Shown here: positions 1 to 12,414 of the stretch, in pieces
Position numbering within the stretch: the stretch's first letter is position 1
Layout of the letters: every line of letters starts with the position of its first letter
From: Rhizophagus irregularis
Lineage: Eukaryota; Glomeromycota; Glomeromycetes; Glomerales; Glomeraceae
Reading direction: 5' to 3'
DNA length: 64,000 bases
Assembly (NCBI RefSeq): GCF_026210795.1
Contig: NC_089433.1
Location: forward strand, 3,249,001-3,313,000
Translations under genes and position numbers: made by a program
Notes under the pieces: generated by a model
What the model saw: the letters and a program-made list of their open reading frames with translations, nothing else
Told to the model about the DNA's origin: nothing
Database searches by the model: none

Positions 1-2636
1 TATCAAATAACTTCAATTGATACAAGATCCGTTTCAGATCATAGTGTTCCTCAATTTCCTGATACTGCTTATGCTGAATTTATGAAACTTGTATCAACAC
101 ATCACTTTTCTAATTCAGCTGGAAACGATATATTAAAGTGGTTTCGAAGACATTATCTCTGAGAAAATGTAATTTTACCAGCAAATACTACACAAGGACG
201 TGAGTTTGTTAATTCTATGAATATAGAACATTTATTATATCTCAAAACAAAAATATTAGAATATGAAAATGAAGAGTATTATCTTCATCATCGTCCCATT
301 TTTGATGCTGTTAAAGAACTTTTATCCAATGCTGATATTCTGAAACACTGTCAATGGGATTTTTTACCAGAATATATTGTTAATAATGATGATGGTCATC
401 ATGAACGTGTATATGGAGAACAATGGTCTGGGATGTGGTGGGAACGTATCCAAAATTTACTTGGAACGAGTGTGAAAAAGGTTTTATCCATAATTTTATA
501 TTCTGATGCCATCACACTGGACCATCTTGGTAAAAGTTCAGAACATCCTGTTTATTTATCATTGGAAAATATTCCCAATTGGCGTAGAAATAAATGTGAT
601 GCAAAAGCTTTGCTGGGTTTTTTACCTAAATTAAAACAAATTCACAATCGCAAAGATAATAAAAAAAGTTTTGCATCTGCTAAAAGAATGTTATATCAAC
701 ATTGTTTTGATATCATGACAAAACCAATCTATGAAAAGTTAGAAAGTGGCTTGGACATCGTAACTGATAATCAAATAATTTGGGCTTTTCCGTTCCTTTC
801 TGAATTCATAGGTGATCTACCTGAAGATGCTGCATTGACTTTAACTTACAATTCTTCTATATGCAAGCGTCCATGTCATATTTGCACTATCACAATTGAT
901 GAGTTGAATAAACCTGATTTATCACATTCTCAAATAGAATTGCGAACACCCAATAATATGCAATTTATTCTGGATGCTAATATTTGTCATGAATATTCTA
1001 TTCATCCAACAAAAAATATTTTCTGGAAGTTTCGGTAAGCAATGATGCATTTGATTAATTAATATAAATAAATAAACTAAGTTTTTTTTTTTTGATAGTG
1101 AATTAAACATTTATAGTGCTGCGGTACCAGATCGCATGCACCATTGCGATCTGGGTTTATTTAATTATCAAGTTAATTTTACTCTCAAATATATTCAATT
1201 GCATTGTGGTGAAGAAGGAATTGATGAATTTAATAGACGTTTAGCAGAAATACCACATTTTTCCGGACTCAAATCCTTTAAACATGGTCTTGGTAATATT
1301 GCACGTTTCACAGCAGCAGAATTTCGAAATATGATGAAGCAATTAATTTTCGTTATTGACGGCTTAATTATTGCAAAATATAAGTCAAATTTAAACCAAA
1401 ATCAAGTGAAACAATGTGATAAAAAACTTGTTGATTTATTTTTATCATGGAATAAGATGTATATTTTTAGTCGTAAAGATACCTTTACAGACTCAGAACT
1501 TAATAATTTTCAGGTAAATTTATAATTTTTTAAAGTAATTTTTGAACATGAATATATTATATATGTCTAACTTTAATTTATTATAGGAAATGATTACTGA
1601 CTGGGCAAAAAAATTTCTTGCCTTATTTGCACCAATTGTAGATACTGAAATGAGATATCCAAAATTACACAATTGGTGTTACCATATTGTTACTTCTGTA
1701 CGAGAATATGGAGCAATAAATGGTTTCTCAACTGATACTTATGAATCTTTGCACAAATATTGTGTCAAAATTCCTTACAGAATGAGTAATCGTCGGGATG
1801 CAATTTCACAAATAGTCAAAATGGTATAGTTAATTTTTTAATAGTACATTATGAATTATTATAAATTATTATTATTAATAATTATTTTAAATAATATTAG
1901 GTACGACATGATAGTATTCTTAAATATCTTCAAAGGATAACATCACCTTCACCTTTTATTAAACATCGTCATCGTAGTAGTTCTGTATTAGGAGGATTTG
2001 AAGATAGTTTCGTATTATCTGATTTTAACAAGTTTGTTAATGAATATAAGACTAAACATTTTTTGGCATTTGAAGCTGAGAAGGCATTTGATGTATTAAT
2101 TGATTCTTTAAATCAATATTTCGATATGATTCAAGATATTACTGAAGATGATGTTGAAGCAACCATTATAAAATGGTATACTAATGCATTTATTGGAGGA
2201 ACTGATACTATACGAGCTAAAAGCAACTATTATAATTTACCTGCTTTTAGTAGTATTGCAATTAATATGGATGAAAGAGAAGCTGAAACATATAATACAT
2301 TTAATGGATTATGTTTCGCTAAAGTAAGTTCAAGCTTTATTATTTTGTTTGTTTATTTCTTATTATCAAAAAACTAAATTAATTTTATATAAAATAAAGC
2401 TTTTAATGCTATTTAGCTTAAAAATTCCCGGTCATGAAGAGTAAGAATTAGCACTTATTCAATGGTACGATTTTAAAAATAATAATTCACATAAACTGCT
2501 TAAATATGATTGCCCGTATATGAAGAGTATTTCAACATTTACCGTTATAGCAGTAGATTCTATTGTTGAACAAGTTCATATTATTCCTCAGTTTGGTAAA
2601 TCTAATGAGTATTTTATAAATTTATTTATGTTTTAA
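1..2636 (+). pseudogene. Plavaka-type DNA transposase, 5' truncated by window edge, nonsense-mutated
   Basis: Five exons can be followed (1-1034, 1099-1513, 1587-1823, 1901-2323, 2400-2636). The introns have GT-AG ends and the reading phase is kept across them. The translation has hallmarks of Plavaka transposases of the CMC superfamily: VYGEQWSGMWWERI, then ILYSDAITLDHLGKSSEHPV with LSLENIPNWRR, a CHICTI segment, the strongly diagnostic PDRMHHCDLGLFNYQV, and ELALIQWYDF near the end. The frame is broken twice, by TGA at 160-162 and TAA at 2442-2444, so no full enzyme can be made. The N-terminus lies outside the window. Family assignment is by motif recognition; other CMC relatives are the main alternative. 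Confidence 0.75.
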
Positions 2637-2809
2637 AAGTATAACGTAATTAGGTATAAAGAATAAGCAATTTATAAATGTAAACGGTAAATTTGTAAAA
2701 AAAAAATATTTCCTTGAACTAATATTTTCTTAATATTCATATTAAAAATATATTTACAAAATAAATAAGTAAAATAACAGAAAATTTTTTATGAAATATA
2801 AAATTCGCT

Positions 2810-2935
2810 AAAACAAGACGTTGAACAATATCTAAATAATCAATGAGTTGTTCGATCCAATAAACAAGACATTAAACAATGCTTAAATGATCAACAGGTT
2901 GTTCAATATTTAAATAGTAATGATTATCACATTGT
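2810..2935. repeat. Degenerate tandem repeat, about 55 bp period
   Basis: Two imperfect copies carry the shared words ACAAGAC(G/A)TT(G/A)AACAAT and TAAATGATCAAC(A)GGTTGTTC. They lie just downstream of the Plavaka pseudogene and could be part of its subterminal region. No coding potential is seen. Confidence 0.4.
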
Positions 2936-2999
2936 TTAATACATTAAAATTTCCGTCTTTTATCAATGGATTTATTTACGTTTTCTTAATATCCTGATG

Positions 3000-3100
3000 T
3001 AGGCGAATATGGCAGGGGTCTTTATAATATTCCACTGGTAATAAAAAAAAATATATTAATATATTATTAAAATCAAAAAGTATAAATCTAAAAATCTTAC
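3000..3100 (-). repeat. Partial duplicate of the zinc-knuckle coding segment
   Basis: On the minus strand, 3000-3045 reads CCAGTGGAATATTATAAAG and onward. This closely matches the segment of the neighbouring zinc-knuckle gene around 3325-3362 that encodes PVEFYRDPCHIC. It follows a plausible acceptor (TTACCAG), so it looks like a duplicated and decayed 3' exon. A second small duplication, of about 38 bp, occupies 3104-3179. Confidence 0.5.
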
Positions 3101-3793
3101 CTAAAAAAAAATTTTTGAATTAATTGTGTTGGTTGTATATAAAAAAAATTTTTGAATTAATTGTGTTGGTTGTATATAATCTTCTTTAAACGGAGGTGTG
3201 ACCCGATCATTAGTACAATTTGTCGATGTTCCATGGATTGGTCCCCAACACTTTATACAAATATTCTGAAGTTCTTGTGCTGTAAAAATTATATTCGGAC
3301 AATTTCTGAATCCATGTCCGTAATATAGGCAAATATGGCAGGGATCTCTATAAAATTCCACTGGTAAAATCCAGTTGGTTGTCGGTCAAATTTTTATATC
3401 TTTCGCCGAATAAAGTTGTACTGGTGGTGGAGATGATGATGGCGGAGGCGGAGATGATGATGATGATGACGGAGATGAAGATGGTGGAGATGATGATGAG
3501 GGCAACGATGATAATGATGATGATAATATTGAAGGTGGTGGTGACGATGACGTAAATGATGTCGGTGGTGATGATGATGATATTGACGTTTTTACCATGC
3601 ATAATAACTCATGTATTGTTTTATCCTGATTACAAGTTAATTCATTTATCGTGTCATTTTGAGTGCGTGTTAATTCAACTAAAAAATTTGATAGATTAGT
3701 GATGACTCCAAAGCTTTTATCGATATTATTGAGTATATCTTTTGTAGTAACGTTATTTTCTATGACTGAAAAACTTTCGTTATCTTCAGTCAT
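3101..3793 (-). pseudogene. CCHC zinc-knuckle protein with Ser/Pro-rich middle, one in-frame stop
   Basis: The two open stretches on the minus strand (3793-3386 and 3361-3101) are in the same frame and separated by one TGA at 3386-3388. The N-terminal part (about 70 residues, MTEDNESF onward) is followed by about 55 residues that are almost only Ser and Pro. Past the stop come two zinc-knuckle-like motifs: CHICLYYGHGFRNC (exact CX2CX4HX4C) and CIKCWGPIHGTSTNC (CX2CX4HX5C). Such knuckles bind nucleic acid in Gag-like and many fungal proteins. No protease, reverse transcriptase or transposase domain is adjacent. The TGA could derive from CGA, from an unrecognised intron, or be read through. Function is not recognised. 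Confidence 0.55.
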
Positions 3794-5160
3794 TTTTGTA
3801 AAAAAGCTTGGTGAATAAAAGAGTACTTAGTGTGAGTAAAAAAAAATTTGCGTGAAAAAAAGTATTTAAAAAAAAAAATTTGCGTATTTAAATAATGTGT
3901 GAAAATTTACTTGGTTCTAATACTTAAATAGAAGTTGATCTGCTTATCTTAAGGCTTTTTACTCATTCTGGTATTTAAGCTTTTTGGTAGTAGTTTTTTT
4001 AATACTTAATTAGAAATCAACCAGCTTATCTTGAGGCTTTTTACTTGTTCTGGTATTTAGATGTTTATTTTTGACTGTAAAACTACCATTCTAATAGGAA
4101 AAATTTTTTTACTGCATTTCTTACGTTAAATGCTAAATATTTAATAATCTTCATTGCTTAAAAATGGTTTGTAATACCAAAATTACCCAATAAATTGATA
4201 TTTAAGTTATTTAAGTCTACATTTGTTTTACTTTATTAATTTCTCATTCACATAGTAATTTTTAATATTAAATAAGGTAAAACAAAAGTTAATTTACTGG
4301 ACACCATGTTAAAATCGTCATACGATTTGCATAATATCGACCATAAACAGTCTAAAATTTAAAAATCACAAGCCATAAATCAAATAAATTGCGTAAAATT
4401 GCGTAATATAGCATAGCCTATCTAAGAAATCAGTAGCACATAAATCAAATAAAGTCATATAGGAAAATTAATTGCGTAATATAGCATAGGCTATCTAAGA
4501 AATCAGTAACACAATATTTATGATCAAATGTTAGTATTTATGGATATTATTAATTTTTATGTAGTCATTCTCTTCAAAATGAATTAGAAGAAATTATGAT
4601 TGAACTAGAATTAATTATTTGATGGTATGTACTGTAAATAGTTTGATAAAAATATATGTATTTTTGGCTTATGCATATATCTAATTATCCATTAGTTAAA
4701 GAAGATAATATAAGACTTTTGTCATTTTTGGGAAATGAATCTCATGAGTTTATTGATGTATGTGCTATTGACCATTGTGTAGGATTTATTAAAATTAATT
4801 AAACTTACTATATAATAGATAAAGAAGAACTAAATAATGATTTAGATGAATGGAAAAATTTTTTTTTTAAAATACATAATATATGAAATAATGATCTAAT
4901 ATAAAATAAAAATTAAATAGAATTCAATACTAAATGATTGCTTGAATTAAAAAAAAGAGCGAAAAAAAATATTTATTTATAATATGATCTGACCCTATAT
5001 CACTATTTTCAAAATAGTGTGAGACTAAAATCGGGTGAAAAACTGGATGAAAACTGGTATTTAAATATACAGATGATCAAGTATTTTTTTTTAATATGTC
5101 AGAGTGGCACAAAGCCAACCAATTCGTATAATTACTAGAAAAAACGGGAAACTGATTAAG

Positions 5161-5272
5161 CCCATCATAAAAAAATTTTTATCTGAATATTTCCATTATT
5201 CCTCTGTAATTCCATAAAAATTCTGTGATAACATGAAACGATAAAACACGGATCAACATTTTTTTTTACATG
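5161..5272. mobile_element. Decayed, internally deleted copy of the CCCTRTAAAAA MITE
   Basis: Its left end (CCCATCATAAAAAAATTTTT then ATCTGAATATTTCCATTATT) matches the left end of the element at 33814, and its right end (AAACACGGATCAACATTTTT) matches that element's right end. The middle is about 90 bp shorter. It lies 5' of the Tnp2 pseudogene. No target duplication is recognised. Confidence 0.55.
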
Positions 5273-5370
5273 GGGCTTCTTTAATGAGATTAGATAGATT
5301 GGTTTATATAAATTTATATAATTCTGTGATACTGCTTTAGCTAATTTAGTATTAATTAAGGTTTTAATTT

Positions 5371-5600
5371 AAAAATTAAGCAGTATCAAGGAAAATTCTC
5401 GCAAATTTTTCTTGATACTGCCTATTTTTAAAGTTTAAAGACCGATTAGTAACGAATTTAAGAAAAATTCTCACGAATTTTTCTTGATACCGCTTATTTT
5501 TAAAGTTTAAATAAATTGAAATTACGATTTTTTAAGAAAAATTCTCGCGAATTTTTCTTGATACCGCTTATTTTTAAAGTTTAAAGACCGTAAAAAACTA
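5371..5600 (+). repeat. Palindromic repeat array, left cluster (about 72 bp period)
   Basis: Three units each contain the near-perfect palindrome GAAAAATTCTCGCGAATTTTTC followed by TTGATACCGCTTATTTTTAA and AGTTTAAAGACCG. The same repeat recurs in the opposite orientation at 10870-11560 and 20170-20660. With the Tnp2 pseudogene between the left and right clusters, these could be subterminal repeats of a CACTA-like element; this role is inference. Confidence 0.75.
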
Positions 5601-6634
5601 AATATAGTGCATGTGATATTTAACCTCATTCCTTTTTTACATCAGCTCATGATTTAAACTTATTATAAATAGCAAAGCGTGATACTGTTAAGAATTTGGT
5701 CGATTTATTATTATACGATTGAGGTTGTGAACGGGATCTCAGCCATCTTTTATGAGTCAATTAAATTCAAATCTTTTGACGCCACCAGTTCATTTGATTA
5801 GATTTTATAAAAAATTTGTTTATTATTATTTATTGTATATTTTATGCTGTACATATCCGGATGTAAACTAAAAATATTTGTTTTAATATTTTAAAATAAT
5901 AACGGATTAATTAATTAACAATAATAAAAAATTTAATCAAATTATTTAATTTAATGATCAAGGCTTTTAATAATCAAGGCTTTTTAATGATCAAGGCTTT
6001 TTAACGGTCAAAGCTTTTAATAAACACGGCTTAATTTTAATTAAACATCCTTATTAGATTACAGATTTCTTCTTTTCGATGATACATATGGTACCTTCAG
6101 ATATTGTTTTTCGAATGTTAAAGCTAAGAAATCCGGATCTCAGCCCATCATCTATCTATCTATCTAATTAAAAAAATTTTGTCATATTTAGATTACCCGG
6201 TATAAATAATTTGAATTGTGTAATATTGAAAAGTGTGATATTCTTGCGTTCAATCTATTTCGTAATTATCATATCATAATTAACTAACTACGATAGCCAA
6301 TCTTTAAACTAATACATTTATAGTTAATTAAAATTTTAACTGGATTTTAATACTAACAAAAAAAAAGTATAATTTCTCTTATGCATTTATTTGCGGTCAT
6401 TTCCACTCTTTTAGTTACCACGAACCATTTCTATAATAATAATTTTTACTAAAAAACCGAAACTACCTTTTTAGTCTTTTTTTTATTAATTTTTTATCCC
6501 TCTTTTTATCATTATTGTTTCTTTTGGTTAACTTAACCAAAATTTTTTTATTCTTATTGGATTTTTTTTTAGGGGTTTTTTTTTAATCGGAATTTATCAA
6601 AATTTTGGATTTTTTTTTTAACCCAAAAAATATA

Positions 6635-6834
6635 CCCTGTAAAAAATCTGATCCGTGTTTTATCTTTCCATATTTTTTTCCGTGAATACATCATTTTAAT
6701 GGAATTTATAGCCTTAAATCATGGAAATTTTCATCTCGCTAACACGGATATCCGTGAATGTATCATTTTCACAGAATTTTTACGGAAGACATGAAGAAAT
6801 AATGGAAATATTCGGATAAAAATTTTTTATAGGG
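6635..6834. mobile_element. 200-bp MITE with CCCTRTAAAAA terminal inverted repeats
   Basis: It begins CCCTGTAAAAAATCTGATCC and ends ATTTTTTATAGGG. It is the near-complete reverse complement of the 200-bp element at 33814-34013, sharing the internal palindrome ACACGGATATCCGTG. ATA flanks it on both sides (6632-6634, 6835-6837), consistent with a 3-bp target duplication. No coding capacity. The superfamily cannot be assigned from this alone. Confidence 0.8.
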
Positions 6835-7327
6835 ATAGTTTATTCTTTTTTTTGGTTTAGGTTAAGACTATAGAACTATGTCCTACGGCTTTTTGTGAGA
6901 TTTTTTTTAGTCAATGATATTGTTCTGACTAATAAATTCGTGTGAAAATTTTTTTTTTAGTGAGAATTTTTGATTTAGTGAGAACTTTTTCTGTTTATTG
7001 AGATTTTTTTTTCGATTTAATGAGAATTTTTTTTATGAGATTGATTTTTTCAATATTATTTCTGACTAATAAATTTGTGAAAAATTTTTTTGATATTAAC
7101 GAATTTTTTTTGTGAGATTGTTTATAATTATATAGATATTTTGTATTAAATCAATAATAAATTTTTTGATAAATCTATATAACTAAAAAAACTATATAAC
7201 TAAAAAAATTTGTCTGACGTTTGGACTAGTTTTATTTGATTATATATAGATTGAAATTCGAAGAAAATAGTACCAACAAAACTTTTTTATTAAAAGTCCA
7301 AAATACATATATATTTTATTAATAAGT

Positions 7328-10300
7328 ATGCCTTTGTGTACGTGTACTCACTGTAAAGCTTTAACAAATGGTATTGGAAAAGAAATTCATAGAACAACAG
7401 TAATTCGTCATATGAAAAAAGAACAAGAGGAGCAAGAACTAGAAAATGCATACCAAAGTCTTCATTCTGAAGAAAATTATTTTGAAGAAAATGAAGAAAA
7501 TGAAGAAGAAAACTCATATGAAGAACGCTCATCTCCTATGGAAATATCGGAAATATCTGACAATGAAGAAATTCTTATAGAGGAAGAAAATCTTACTACC
7601 TTACATAATGATGAGGCTTCTATAGAAATTCTCTCCAATTTTCAAGATGAGGATGAGGAAATTGATGATTACTATCATGAAAGCGATGACTTAAACCATT
7701 ATGATTCTCAAAGTGAATTAGAGTTTAATACCTCTGATGATAAAGAAGGTGAATTTCGAAATAATTATAATAATATTTTAAATTAGTAATTTACCAACTT
7801 TTTTTAGATAATACGACTTTTTCTAATGAATTGTTCGAAGGATTAAGGCTTTTATATGTGAAATCGAATTTTAATTTTTCTGAAGCAGCATTTAATAATA
7901 TATATAAAGCCTTCAATAGAAATAAAATAAGTTTTAATAAAGTAAAAAGAAAGCTTGGTTCAATAGTAGGAATTGAACCAAAAATATACGATATGTGCGT
8001 TAATTCATGTTGTGCATTCGTAGGAGTTTTAGAAAATGAAACAAAATGTAAATTTTGTAAGGAGGATCGATATTATAGTAATGGTAAAGCGAGAAAAAAT
8101 CTACCTTTTATTTCTATAATTGAGCGTTTAAAGCTTCAATTTAAAAACCCTGAAAGATCAAAAGAACTATTATATAGGCACAATTATACTTGTAATAAAG
8201 GAGAATTTGCTCATAATAACATAGGTGACATCTTTGATGGACAGATTTATCAAGAATTATTAAATGACGAATATTTTCCTGATCCAAGAGACATCGCATT
8301 TACTGCATCTTGCGACGGCTACCAAATATTTCGTCAAAAGACTGATGATTGTTGGGTGTTCCTGTTTCTAAATAATAATTTACCTCAAGAATTAAGAGTA
8401 AAGAAAGAAAATTTAATGGTAACTTTAATAATCCCGGGGCCAAAACAACCTCAAGATTTTAATTCATTTCTCTATCCATTAATTCAAGAAATGAAATCCT
8501 TACAAGGTATATTTTAAATAAATGGTACATAATAAATGTAATATTTATTAATAATATTTTTAATATTTACAGATGGAATCTCTTGTTACGATGGTAACAA
8601 AGAGGAACAGTTTACTCTACGTGCTCACATTCTGGCTTGGACCGGCGATATCCCTGCCCTTTCAAAGGTTCTATGTTTAACAGGACATAATTCATAGTAC
8701 TCAGGTTGCAGATTTTGTAATCTTCGAGGGACTTTAAATGAAACGAATAGACATGTGTATTATCCATTGCAACAAAATATTGATCCTAAACGATTACCAA
8801 TTCGAACACATGATGAAATACTGAATAGCACAAATCAAATAGAACGTCTGGAGGGAGATCGTAGAGAAACTTATATACGTGACTGCGGTTGGTCCAATAT
8901 TTTAAAATAAAAATAAATTCTTAGTAATTAATTTTCTCAATTTTAAAAATTTTTTGTTTATTAAAAAAAATTAGGAATTAAAGGAAAGAGTATTTTATTT
9001 GTTTTATCTTCTATAAATTTTCCACGTTCATTTCCAGTAGATATAATGCACCTTTTTTTCGAAAATGTTGCACCCCATATGTTTCGACATTGGATAGGAA
9101 AATTCTATCCAAAAAATAATGAATGGAACTCAAATGAATATACAATAAGTTCTAAAACATGGGTTGAAATTGGTGAAATCATGGAACAAAGTAGATCTCA
9201 TATGCCACCTGATATTGGACGTCCTCCACGCAATATCGTTAAACATTCAGCTGGGTTTAAAGCTGTAGAGTGGGCTAATTGGATCATTTTATTCTTTTTA
9301 CCATTACCTAAAAGGGCGATTGCCGCAAAGGTAATAAAAAAAATCAAATTGTTGGCAGATAAAATAATAAAAAGTCTGCTGATAACATTATTTAACTTAA
9401 AATAATAGTAACCTCTTAGGATGGTCAAGATTTGTTGAAGCTGTCAAGTTATGCATTCAACCTCTAATAGAATTTGAAGAGCTAGATTTAATTCGAAATT
9501 TATTAATAGAATTTTACAATCATTATGCAAAGTAATTTTCTTATGAAATTTATATATGCCTTTTTCTTTAAACGATATTTTAATTGATCACGTGAATTTT
9601 TTTGTGCAATAGTTCATATGGCGTTGGAGGAGAAAGATTACCAGCATTTTTAATTTCTTTTCATTATTTATTACATGTAATAGATTCGATTGAAGACTTT
9701 GGCCCTTGTCGTGGATTTTGGCAGTTTCCGATGGAGAGGTTTTGTGGAATGTTAATTCCACTTGTTAGCTCTCGAAAACTACCATATGTGAATTTGTTTA
9801 ATAATGTGTTGATGCAAGAAAGATTTAAGTATCTGCAACTTTTACCAATATATAATGAAAAAGTTTTTTCCAATTTTAAAGAAAAAGAAAAAAAACATGG
9901 CCGGTGCATAGAGTATATTCTAATGAATTATATGTTCACGAATACGAATTTTATTCACCATTTGTTAATTGTGTATTAACAAAAAATGAAGTCATAAAGT
10001 TAAAGCAATGTTATGCAGCTATATTTCAAAAGAATACTAGCGAAATTACGGTGATTTTATATTATAACTCACATAATAATATGTATAAGAATATTCTTTT
10101 TTAAAAAAAATAATATATAATTTTTTTTATATAGGACATTAAAGAAAACTATGCTAAGTATGGAAAACTTCGTACAAAGGATGGTAATATTATATCATCT
10201 AAGTGGTGGAAAAAAGAAAATGATAGTAGTCGAAATGATTTTTGCGTCGCTGTAAGAAATAAATACCGTATTCATCCGAAAATAAGCAACAACTTTTTCA

Positions 10301-10763
10301 TGTAATGCAGGCCAAGATTTTGTAATGCAGGCCAAAAAATGCCATAATTCCGCCCATGTTGCTTATTTTTGGGGGTTGCTTATTTTCCGATGTATACGGT
10401 ATATTAATTATTATTATTGTTTCATTATATATTCAAAATTCAAAATATTAATAAGATAATTTTATTATATAGATTAATTTAACTGTTGATTTACAAGAAA
10501 GAAATTACCGTGCTCCTCTAAATTTGAGAGAAGAACAAATTTTTGGACAAATTGAATATTTTATGGTTCATGAATTTCAAAATCAAGAGCGAATGTTTGC
10601 ATATATTTGAAAAATCAAAAAATTAGAGAAAAATAGTAGTGTGAATTTAAAATTTTTTGATAGTTTTGGTCCTTTACAATATGTGGAAGTAATTGGTATT
10701 GATAGAAATATCGGATTTTTTGAAGTACTCCTTGAAAAAAAAATATTATTATATAATAGATAA
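7328..10763 (+). pseudogene. Tnp2-type (CACTA/EnSpm) transposase pseudogene 1
   Basis: The 5' exon encodes a Cys/His segment (CTCTHCKAL...RHMK) and a very acidic stretch. Exon two (about 7810-8506) carries the Transposase_21-like core (KRKLGSIVGIEPKIYDMCVN, later LIIPGPKQPQDFNSFLYPLI). The core continues at 8573 (DGISCYDG, GCRFCNLRG), 8973 (SFPVDIMHLFFENVAPHMF) and 9602 (GVGGERLPAFLISFHYLLHV, GPCRGFWQFPMERFCGML; a DUF4218-like region). Further exons run to about 10763. It is dead: TAG at 8695-8697, TGA at 10608-10610, and a one-base frame change near 9897-9905. A small inverted-repeat element sits just after a donor site at 10252. The junction near 7785 is not resolved. Confidence 0.75.
10264..10401. 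mobile_element. TA-flanked MITE (TACCGTATT family), copy 1
   Basis: Terminal inverted repeats of about 27 bp: the left end TACCGTATTCATCCGAAAAT continues with AAGCAAC, and the right end is its inverse with one or two mismatches. TA at each end fits a Tc1/mariner-type target duplication. It shares ends and interior words (GGCCAAGAT, CCATAATTC) with the element at 42791-42930. It lies within an intron of the Tnp2 pseudogene. Confidence 0.8.
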
Positions 10764-10869
10764 ATATGAAAATTGGTAATAAAAACCTTTACCTTGAAAA
10801 TTCATATTATTAATTCTCTAATAAATAAGAAATATTTGCTTAAATTTTTTTTTCTTTGAATTTACATAA

Positions 10870-11560
10870 ATAAGAAATTCTCGCGAATTTTTCTTAGTGA
10901 TCGCGATTAGTAAATTCGCGAATTTTTCTTAGTGATCGTGATTTAAATTTACTAATCGGTCTTTAAACTTTAAAATAAGCAGTATCAAGAAAAATTCGCA
11001 AGAATTTTTCTTAAAAAATCGTGATTTCAATTTATTTAAACTTTAAAATAAGCGGTATCAAGAAAAATTCGCAAGAATTTTTCTTAAAATCGTGATTTTA
11101 GTTTACTAATTGGTCTTTAAACTTTAAAAATAAGCAGTATCAAGAAAAATTCGCAAGAATTTTTCTTGAAATCGTGATTTTTAGTTTACCGTATACGGAA
11201 TTTATTTTTATTTTTTTTTTTTACCGTATACGGAATTTAATATGGAATTTATTTATTTTTTTTTTTAATACGGAATTTATAAAAACGTATATCAAATATA
11301 TATAAAACGTATCATTTCCATATACAGATTTCTTATAGTTTGAACTTAAAATAATCAGACCTAAAAATTCAACGATATTAAGGAAAATACTCGTGAATTT
11401 TCTTAACAATAGAACTTTAAAGATTAATAATCATGACTTTAATTTACCAATCAGATTTTGAACTTTAAAATTAAGCAGTATTAAGAAAAATTCTTGTGAA
11501 TTTTCCTTACTAATCAGGGTTTGAAGTTTAAATTAAAAATTCTTTTGTAAATTTGACGAT
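10870..11560 (-). repeat. Palindromic repeat array, right cluster (inverted relative to 5371-5600)
   Basis: Repeats carry GAAAAATTCGCAAGAATTTTTC flanked by AATAAGCAGTATCAA on one side and AAATCGTGATTT on the other, with period about 70-80 bp. The last copies, past 11330, are more diverged. Two short TACCGTATACGGAATTTA words lie at 11187-11240. The orientation is opposite to the left cluster. Confidence 0.7.
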
Positions 11561-11746
11561 TTTCAAATATCGATTATTAGAGGAGCGTCTTTATATTAGT
11601 TTAATCAAAAATCAATTTATCATAGATGGAATTGAAATTATTATATTTATATTAAAATTTATGGTTAAAATTTAATAGAATAAAGAAATAAAAGATAAAA
11701 CGAATGAAAAAACGAATATAAAAATTTATTATTAGTTTAATTAAAA
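11560..11746 (+). repeat. Tandem 125-bp unit serving as E1 insertion target (left part)
   Basis: One unit (about 11600-11725, with TTAGTTTAATCAAAAATCAA and TAGATGGAATTGAAATTATT) is followed by the start of a second unit (TTAGTTTAATTAAAAATCAA) that is interrupted at 11747 by element E1. The remainder of the second unit continues at 15413 with TAGATGGAATTGAAATTATT, directly after the right end of E1. Confidence 0.7.
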
Positions 11747-12414
11747 ATCAATCATCAGCAAGTTTTAAACAGGCATATAAAGTGTTGAAAAACACCATGT
11801 GTTGCTCAACGCCAAAAAACGTAGGGAAACGAACCCTTTGTCAATCAACACCACTTAAAAATGTTTAAAAACGTGTAAAACAACACCCATTTAAGTGTAA
11901 AGCTACACATAGTAAAACAACGATAGTTTAAAAACGCGTATACAATGTATAAAAACGCGTATATTGATATTAAAAACACGTATAGCAACGGTAGCAATGG
12001 TATTTTTTAGTCATCGTACGATAGTTAACTTTAATTGTAGTATTAGTAATTTATTAACATATATATTATTGTATATTATTAACGTGTATATTTTAAAATT
12101 TTTAAATTGTAAAACATTGTAAATTTATTTATAGAATACAGTACAATACAAATACAATATCTAATCATGTAAAATTGTAAAAATTCATCCTCTTGTTATA
12201 ATTGGATTGCCGCGGATTTTTAAGCGATCAACGTACTAAAATTCCGTTGACATAGCGCCCCTGGTGACACAACCATAACAAGGTGGAAATATGAACTTTC
12301 CCTCGATAATTATATTAATATTATGCTCCTTCATGATAAAAATCAAAACCAAATCTCGTCGTATGTGTCTTAACAACATCAAGTGGTTTAATATTCACAT
12401 TGAGGATTGAGGAA

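Larger units (their letters stand above)
3794..7327. other. Non-coding AT-rich stretch with several repeat families
   Basis: No supportable gene is seen. It holds a two-copy repeat of about 100 bp (3919-4061, shared word GAGGCTTTTTACTTGTTCTGG), another of about 85 bp (4374-4512, shared word GCGTAATATAGCATAG), short ATCAAGGCTTTTTAAT repeats (5953-6032), a palindromic 72-bp repeat array (5371-5600) and two copies of an inverted-repeat element (5161-5272 and 6635-6834). Confidence 0.6.

Noticed and set aside
9198-9428. Minus-strand 76-codon frame
   Set aside because: Antisense to the Tnp2 transposase exon, which carries the recognisable motifs.
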